Program-made: the position numbers and the translations under genes
The notes under the pieces: generated by a model
Databases searched by the model: none
What the model saw: the letters and a program-made list of their open reading frames with translations, nothing else
Told to the model about the DNA's origin: nothing
Assembly: GCA_964393525.1 (NCBI GenBank)
Contig: CAYMTV010000040.1
Span: 1 to 7,550, forward strand
Direction: 5' to 3'
Length of the DNA: 7,550 bases
Source: CAYMTV01 sp964393525
Lineage (GTDB): Bacteria; Patescibacteriota; Microgenomatia; Daviesbacterales; UBA10151
Part shown: piece by piece, positions 4,792 through 7,550 of the stretch
Position numbering within the stretch: the stretch's first letter is position 1
Layout of the letters: every line of letters starts with the position of its first letter

Positions 4792-6063
4792 ATGGCATTT
4801 GTTGCAGATCTACATATCCATTCCAGATTTTCCAGAGCTTGTTCAAGGGATTTAAATATTCCTAACCTTTCCAAATGGGCAAAATTTAAAGGGATTGATA
4901 TGTTAGGTACTGGGGATTGTTTGCATCCTTTATGGTTTGCTGAAATTAAGAAAGATCTACAAGAGGTAGGTGATGGTACTTATGAATATGATGGTGTTAG
5001 GTTTATCTTAACAGTTGAAGTTGCCTGCATTTACTCAGACAAAGGAGGGACAAAAAGAATCCACATTGTAATTTGCCTGCCCAGTTTAGATTCAGCCGCC
5101 AGATTGTCTGAAGTTTTGACTAAAAGGGGGGTTAATTTGGTTTCAGATGGCAGACCTATTATGGGATTGTCTACTCGACAGCTTTGTGAAATCGTTTTTC
5201 AGGTTGAGCCAAATGCCCTAGTAATTCCCGCGCATATCTGGACACCCTGGTTTTCTTTATATGGCTCAAATTCCGGCTATGATAAATTATCAGATTGTTT
5301 TGGAGAATTTTCAGAGAAGATTTACGGTGTTGAAACCGGGTTATCTTCTGAACCTGCCATGAACTGGCGAATATCGGATTTAGACAATAAATCAATCGTT
5401 TCATTTTCCGATTTACACTCCCTCCCAAGACTTGGAAGAGAGGTAACAATTTTTGGAGGACAGTGTAGCTTTGATGGACTTTATAATGCACTGCAAAATC
5501 AAAATATTGTAGGAACAATAGAGTTTTTTCCAGAAGAGGGAAAATACCATTACTCGGGTCATAGAAATTGTAATGTGGTCTATGGACCAGAGGAACTTAG
5601 GGAAAAAGGGACAGTTTGTCCGGTCTGCAAAAGACAGCTAACTGTTGGGGTAATGCAAAGAGTAGAAGATTTGGCTAACAGATCAGAGGATGAATTAGAG
5701 TTGGAGAAAAAAGACGGGGTTATAAAATCCAAAAAGTTTCCTAAAAGGCCGGGATTTAGAATGTTAGTACAGCTTGAGGAAATAATTGCCGAAGCTTTAA
5801 ACTCTACGGTATCCTCACAAAAAGTTAAAAACGAATATGAAAGACTGGTGACCAAAGTTGATTCGGAGTTGAAAATCCTTACTAAAACTCCAGTTGATCT
5901 TTTGCAAATTAGTACCGGAGAAAAAATAGCTGATGGTATACAAAGAATCCGGGAAGGAAAACTGACAATCGAGCCTGGGTATGATAATACTTATGGTGTA
6001 GTGAAGATCTGGTCTGAAGATGAGGACCCCCTAAAACAGGAGGAACAAATAAGTTTGTTTTAA
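4792..6063 (+). CDS. Endonuclease Q (EndoQ)-like PHP-domain DNA repair nuclease with C-terminal beta-clamp motif
   Basis: EndoQ enzymes, characterised in Thermococcales and Bacillus pumilus, cut DNA 5' of deaminated bases (uracil, hypoxanthine, xanthine) and abasic sites. This 423-residue protein has the EndoQ layout and length. The PHP domain carries the metal ligands H8 and H10 (DLHIHS), D42 and H45 (GTGDCLHP), E76 (TVEVACIY), H91, H148 (PAHIWTPWFSLYGS), E181 (ETGLSS), and D207 and H209 (SFSDLHS). A zinc-binding segment follows: HRNC (257-260) and CPVC (276-279), leading into LTVGVMQRVEDLA, which is typical of this family. A helical C-terminal region (about 300-405) comes next, and the protein ends in QISLF (419-423), matching the beta-clamp consensus QL[SD]LF. 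I chose the ATG at 4792. The in-frame ATG at 4729 would add 21 residues, including a Phe run encoded by the T-tract, that have no counterpart in the family. No Shine-Dalgarno is present. Confidence 0.85.
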   Translation: MAFVADLHIHSRFSRACSRDLNIPNLSKWAKFKGIDMLGTGDCLHPLWFAEIKKDLQEVGDGTYEYDGVRFILTVEVACIYSDKGGTKRIHIVICLPSLDSAARLSEVLTKRGVNLVSDGRPIMGLSTRQLCEIVFQVEPNALVIPAHIWTPWFSLYGSNSGYDKLSDCFGEFSEKIYGVETGLSSEPAMNWRISDLDNKSIVSFSDLHSLPRLGREVTIFGGQCSFDGLYNALQNQNIVGTIEFFPEEGKYHYSGHRNCNVVYGPEELREKGTVCPVCKRQLTVGVMQRVEDLANRSEDELELEKKDGVIKSKKFPKRPGFRMLVQLEEIIAEALNSTVSSQKVKNEYERLVTKVDSELKILTKTPVDLLQISTGEKIADGIQRIREGKLTIEPGYDNTYGVVKIWSEDEDPLKQEEQISLF

Positions 6064-6071
6064 TTTTTTTT

Positions 6072-7193
6072 ATGGATTTTAGAGTTGGTATTTATACTGC
6101 AAATATTGAATCTTTAATTTCTCTTTCACAAATCGTAACGGATTCTATCCGACTAAACTTATTTGGTGTTCCTCCGCTAGATTCGGAAAAACCAGAAGAG
6201 ATCGCCCAGATAATTTTAATGAATAACGCAAAGGAAAAGATCTTTTGGGCCGCAGACGGACATTTTAAATTCATGTGGTTGGGGGATTTGGGAATGTCTT
6301 TTAGGGGGCTTGCCAGATTGCATTCTCCTCAATACCTTAAGAAGATCATTGAGTTTATAACCCACCAGTCAATTATCAAAAAATCAGTTCCCAGTGTTTT
6401 TACTGAAAAAAGGGGATTTGATATGCCGATTGAACGGATAGACAGCCTTCCTTGGTTAATTTATTGTATAAGTGAGTACACCCTCTTAACAGGTGATAAA
6501 AGTTTTTTGGATCAAAACCGTCAGAAGCTTCAACTGCTAATCACCCGATTTGAGGAAAAATACCTAACAAATGGTTTGCTAAAGCCCGATATTGGGGGAG
6601 ACTGGATGGATACAATTATCCGGCCATCTTCCACCTGGAATAATATCTGTATTTTAATGATGCTTGAAAGGGGGGTTAAATTAGGCTTTAAAGTTAAAAC
6701 TGACCCGGAGGCTTTTGAAAGACTAATCATTAAACAAAGATTTAAAGACAATTTATTGGTCGATTACTATAATTCCATCGATATTGGGGTTGATGCCTGC
6801 GTCCTGGCTTTGTATCTAGGACTTTTTAAAAGAAGTATAAGAAATTCACTGATCAAAACTATTGAATTAAGTAGTTTAGCAAAGCCGTTTCCGATTAAGC
6901 TTGCAAGAGATAAATATCCAAAAAAATTTATGCCAATATTGACCCATTTTATCCCAAACTATCATCAGCTTTTTTGGATGCATTTGGGAGTTATGTATCT
7001 AAACGGCTTGAAGAAAAACGGAAAATCGTTTAAAAACCATAAAGCGGCTTTAGACAGAGAAATAATCAGGCACCGGAATTTTGTTGAAGTTTTGGATGAG
7101 AAAGGCAAACCTTATAAAACTCCTTTTTATTCATCAGCCTATGGATTATCAATGGCTGCTGCACAATACTTGGAGTTGATTGAAGATTCCTAA
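6072..7193 (+). CDS. Six-hairpin (alpha/alpha)6 glycosidase-like protein
   Basis: A 373-residue, largely helical, soluble protein resembling (alpha/alpha)6-barrel glycoside hydrolases. The best parallel I see is to the catalytic domain of glycogen-debranching/amylo-alpha-1,6-glucosidase proteins: FWAADGHFKFMWLGDLGMSFRGL (58-80) as the entry strand with D72, FDMPIERIDSLPWLIYCISEYTLLTGDKSFL (116-146) as a paired-helix repeat, and GDWMD (176-180) followed by a WNNICILMMLERGVKLG helix (189-205), which recalls the TWMD motif of that family. Aspartates D72 and D180 are candidate catalytic residues. The C-terminal helices include FWMHLGVMYL (301-310). I cannot assign a numbered family or substrate; glycogen, trehalose or sucrose-type substrates are all possible. 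There is no signal peptide, so it acts in the cytoplasm. It starts 8 nt after EndoQ across a run of eight T with no Shine-Dalgarno, so it is probably co-transcribed with EndoQ. Confidence 0.55.
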   Translation: MDFRVGIYTANIESLISLSQIVTDSIRLNLFGVPPLDSEKPEEIAQIILMNNAKEKIFWAADGHFKFMWLGDLGMSFRGLARLHSPQYLKKIIEFITHQSIIKKSVPSVFTEKRGFDMPIERIDSLPWLIYCISEYTLLTGDKSFLDQNRQKLQLLITRFEEKYLTNGLLKPDIGGDWMDTIIRPSSTWNNICILMMLERGVKLGFKVKTDPEAFERLIIKQRFKDNLLVDYYNSIDIGVDACVLALYLGLFKRSIRNSLIKTIELSSLAKPFPIKLARDKYPKKFMPILTHFIPNYHQLFWMHLGVMYLNGLKKNGKSFKNHKAALDREIIRHRNFVEVLDEKGKPYKTPFYSSAYGLSMAAAQYLELIEDS

Positions 7194-7208
7194 AACTATG
7201 ACTGTTTT

Positions 7209-7237
7209 CTTACAGAATGATGGTAAGTTTGTATAAT
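7209..7237 (+). promoter_or_regulatory. Candidate sigma70-type promoter for pth
   Basis: A -35-like CTTACA (7209-7214, 4 of 6 consensus) and a perfect TATAAT (7232-7237) are separated by 17 bp. Transcription would start near 7244, leaving a leader of about 8 nt with no Shine-Dalgarno. The box sits in GTATAATAAA, identical to the sequence before the small basic gene at 2871-2880. Confidence 0.6.
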
Positions 7238-7251
7238 AAAATTTGTTGTAT

Positions 7252-7550
7252 ATGCATCTAATTGTTGGACTTGGAAATCCCGGAGATAAGTATTTAAATA
7301 CCAGACACAATTTAGGCTTTGAAGTTTTGGACGAATTTAGAAGAAAGATGGGTTTAGGAAATTGGGGTGTGGAAGAAAAATTTAAAGCAGAGTTGGTTAA
7401 GGGCGAAGACCTGATCCTAATAAGACCCTTAACTTATATGAACCTTTCAGGGTTAGCTGTTTCATTGGTTGTTAAGTACTTTAAGATCCCTTTGGAAAAT
7501 ATCATAGTTATCCATGACGAGCTTGATCTTTTGGTAGGCCACATCAAAAT
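7252..7550 (+). CDS. pth: Peptidyl-tRNA hydrolase, N-terminal half (cut by window end)
   Basis: Releases tRNA from peptidyl-tRNAs dropped by the ribosome; an essential cytoplasmic recycling enzyme. The first 99 codons are visible and open to the edge. The family signature is unmistakable: LIVGLGNPGDKYLNTRHNLGF (3-23) with N9 and catalytic H19 (N10 and H20 in E. coli numbering), RPLTYMNLSG (58-67) with substrate-binding N64, and HDELDL (88-93) with the Asp that activates the catalytic His. The ATG at 7252 gives the family's usual N-terminus. No Shine-Dalgarno precedes it, but a strong promoter lies 15-43 bp upstream, so it is probably transcribed independently of the glycosidase-like gene that ends 58 bp earlier. 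Confidence 0.95.
   Translation, partial: MHLIVGLGNPGDKYLNTRHNLGFEVLDEFRRKMGLGNWGVEEKFKAELVKGEDLILIRPLTYMNLSGLAVSLVVKYFKIPLENIIVIHDELDLLVGHIK

Noticed and set aside
5171..5855. Two minus-strand reading frames (5171-5518, 5580-5855) inside EndoQ
   Set aside because: Both are antisense to conserved PHP and zinc-binding segments and have no recognisable features.

Overview
The window looks like a piece of a small-genome, AT-rich bacterium, most likely from the Patescibacteria/CPR (Microgenomates-like). That placement is inference. It rests on Lys/Ile/Phe-rich proteins, very short intergenic gaps, few Shine-Dalgarno sequences, an archaeal-type ATP-dependent DNA ligase and an EndoQ-type repair nuclease beside typical bacterial genes (Pth, GGDEF, TatD), and dispersed palindromic repeats of the GTCATTCYGAG...GAATCTC type. 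TGA is used as a normal stop (200, and the TatD stop at 3225-3227), so the UGA-as-glycine code of some CPR lineages does not apply.

Layout. 1-200: the C-terminal end of a winged-helix protein. 206-227: a perfect 22-bp palindrome between two convergent genes. 276-1037 (-): a soluble GGDEF diguanylate cyclase with intact active site and product-inhibition site. 1038-1134: a divergent regulatory region in which two good sigma70-type promoters, one per strand, use the same 31 bp; the ligase leader then carries a dispersed hairpin repeat just before its Shine-Dalgarno. 1135-2871 (+): an ATP-dependent DNA ligase with a heptanucleotide repeat in its coding sequence. 2889-3236 (+): an unrecognised small basic protein. 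3225-4735 (-): a translationally coupled GNAT acetyltransferase and TatD nuclease. 4792-7193 (+): EndoQ followed closely by a six-hairpin glycosidase-like protein. 7252 to the window end: the first 99 codons of peptidyl-tRNA hydrolase.

The most striking observation is in tatD. Two composite palindromic elements of about 107 and 124 nt lie inside the gene, are translated in frame, and lengthen the protein from the usual ~260 to 338 residues. Both fall in loops, and every metal-binding residue is kept. One terminal module of these elements also lies in the ligase leader, and comparison of the copies shows compensatory changes in the stem. The second is that EndoQ ends in QISLF, a textbook bacterial beta-clamp-binding motif, which would be the bacterial counterpart of the PCNA link known for archaeal EndoQ.

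Functionally, ligase, TatD and EndoQ form a loose DNA-repair theme: EndoQ nicks beside deaminated bases, TatD-type nucleases trim DNA, and ligase seals. They are not one operon. Several -10 boxes lie only 7-14 nt before start codons, so much of the region seems to be transcribed into leaderless or nearly leaderless mRNAs.
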